Shown here: positions 6,309 to 6,867 of the stretch, piece by piece
How the letters are laid out: each line of letters starts with the position of its first letter
Numbering within the stretch: position 1 is the first letter of the stretch
From: Planctomycetota bacterium
GTDB lineage: Bacteria; Planctomycetota; Phycisphaerae; WQYP01
NCBI GenBank assembly: GCA_021826605.1
Contig: JAKAZF010000148.1
Span: 1-6,867, forward strand
Reading direction: 5' to 3'
Length of the DNA stretch: 6,867 nucleotides
Notes under the pieces: generated by a model
Seen by the model: only the letters and a program-made list of their open reading frames with translations
Told to the model about the DNA's origin: nothing
The model's database searches: none
Program-made: the position numbers and the translations under genes

Positions 6309-6632
6309 CGCCCTCAGGACTCTAATTGCCAAATTAACTCCTGTTCGCAACGCCCCGCCCACTGAGAAAGGGCCTCGAAACGCGATCATTAATTAATCTG
6401 GAAGATACTTCTTTCCTGCGACCCACTCGAATACGGCTTCGCGCCACGATCAATTGCAATCCGGCAGCGGTACGCAAAGCATTGCCGAGTTTGTGGAAAA
6501 CCTGTCGGCACAATCTTACTTGCAGGCCGTGCAAAATCGGATCAACCGCGTTAGAGTAGGCGTGGCATACAGGATGTTGCCGCGATCTGGTTTTGCAATG
6601 TGAAACCATAGCTTTAACGCGAGATAAGATTT

Positions 6633-6867
6633 ATGGATCAAGCTCTAACAACGGCCCGCCCCCGTCCGCGTGAATTGCTCGCAATATCTCAGGGACAGAA
6701 TGTAACCGAGCGCACACCTCCGCATGATTCCGCATCTGAAATGGCACTGTTGGGCTCCATGCTGCTGGATCCGGAAGTGATTGGGCCGGTTTGTGCAATT
6801 ATTGAATCGGGCAATGCCTTTTTCAGTCGACAGAATGAGATTATTTTTGAAGGGGTTCTGGAACTTT
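6633..6867 (+). CDS. dnaB: Replicative DNA helicase DnaB, N-terminal part (cut by window end)
   Basis: Only the first 78 codons are in the window; the frame runs off the right edge. After an unstructured leader of about 28 residues comes the DnaB N-terminal helical domain: PPHDSASEMALLGSMLLDP, then EVIGPV, and a FFSRQNEIIFEGVLEL segment that matches the family pattern F(F/Y)xxxHxxIFxxxxxL, with N instead of the usual H. DnaB is the hexameric ATP-driven helicase that unwinds DNA at the replication fork; this domain forms the N-terminal collar that contacts primase. The ATP-binding RecA-like domain is outside the window, so completeness cannot be judged. The ATG at 6633 is the first in frame and has only a weak GAGATAAG upstream. 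The leader before the conserved domain is longer than in E. coli, so a later start would be possible, but I see no better site. Confidence 0.92.
   Translation, partial: MDQALTTARPRPRELLAISQGQNVTERTPPHDSASEMALLGSMLLDPEVIGPVCAIIESGNAFFSRQNEIIFEGVLEL

Larger units (their letters stand above)
6225..6632. other. Gene-poor stretch between the HIRAN gene and dnaB
   Basis: No confident gene lies here. It contains the right copy of the direct repeat (6251-6282), a palindrome (6293-6308), and an AT-rich ATTAATTAAT patch (6388-6397). From about 6397 to 6603 one plus-strand frame is open for 68 codons without a start near its beginning (it includes GSGTQSIAEFVENL), and a minus-strand frame (6609-6334) is open for 91 codons; neither matches a family I know. 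The region may be a decayed gene or an untranslated leader. No terminator with a T-run follows the HIRAN gene, and I could not settle a dnaB promoter. Confidence 0.5.

Noticed and set aside
1..6867. CRISPR array, tRNA, rRNA, transposase
   Set aside because: I saw no regularly spaced repeats, no cloverleaf with a CCA-type acceptor or T-loop consensus, no conserved rRNA stretches, and no DDE or tyrosine recombinase motifs.

Overview
The window is bacterial and mid-to-high GC. It has two operons facing away from each other and the start of a third gene. The long BatA-type VWA membrane protein directly after a DUF58 protein is a layout I associate with Planctomycetota (perhaps Phycisphaerae) and neighbouring phyla. 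This taxonomic call is an inference from gene content only; no rRNA or other marker is present.

Left part, minus strand, read right to left: rsmD (3625-4215, 16S rRNA guanine-N2 methyltransferase), then 9 nt later a DUF58 protein (2683-3609), then 32 nt later a large membrane-anchored BatA/VWA protein (86-2650). The short spacings suggest one transcript. A TATACT -10-like box with an adjacent 13-bp palindrome lies just upstream of rsmD and could start it. DUF58 and BatA/VWA proteins usually go with a MoxR AAA+ ATPase. None is adjacent here; rsmD takes that place.

Middle, plus strand: a two-gene unit with a 4-nt ATGA overlap. The first gene (about 4540-5457) is a HipA/HipT-like kinase with a GNQDRHHEN catalytic loop and a TFDHG metal-binding motif. 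The second (5454-6224) has an N-terminal segment resembling the small N-terminal subdomain of HipA (the part that is the separate protein HipS in HipBST systems), a HIRAN domain and a conserved tail. The pair looks like a split HipA-type kinase module whose accessory subunit has gained a putative DNA-end-binding domain. No HTH (HipB-like) partner is visible. Imperfect direct repeats (4341-4369 and 6251-6282), about 1.9 kb apart, bracket the pair, which suggests it may be an inserted cassette. This is the most interesting part of the window.

Right part, plus strand: a 408-bp stretch without a confident gene (6225-6632), then the first 78 codons of dnaB, the replicative helicase (6633 to the window end).
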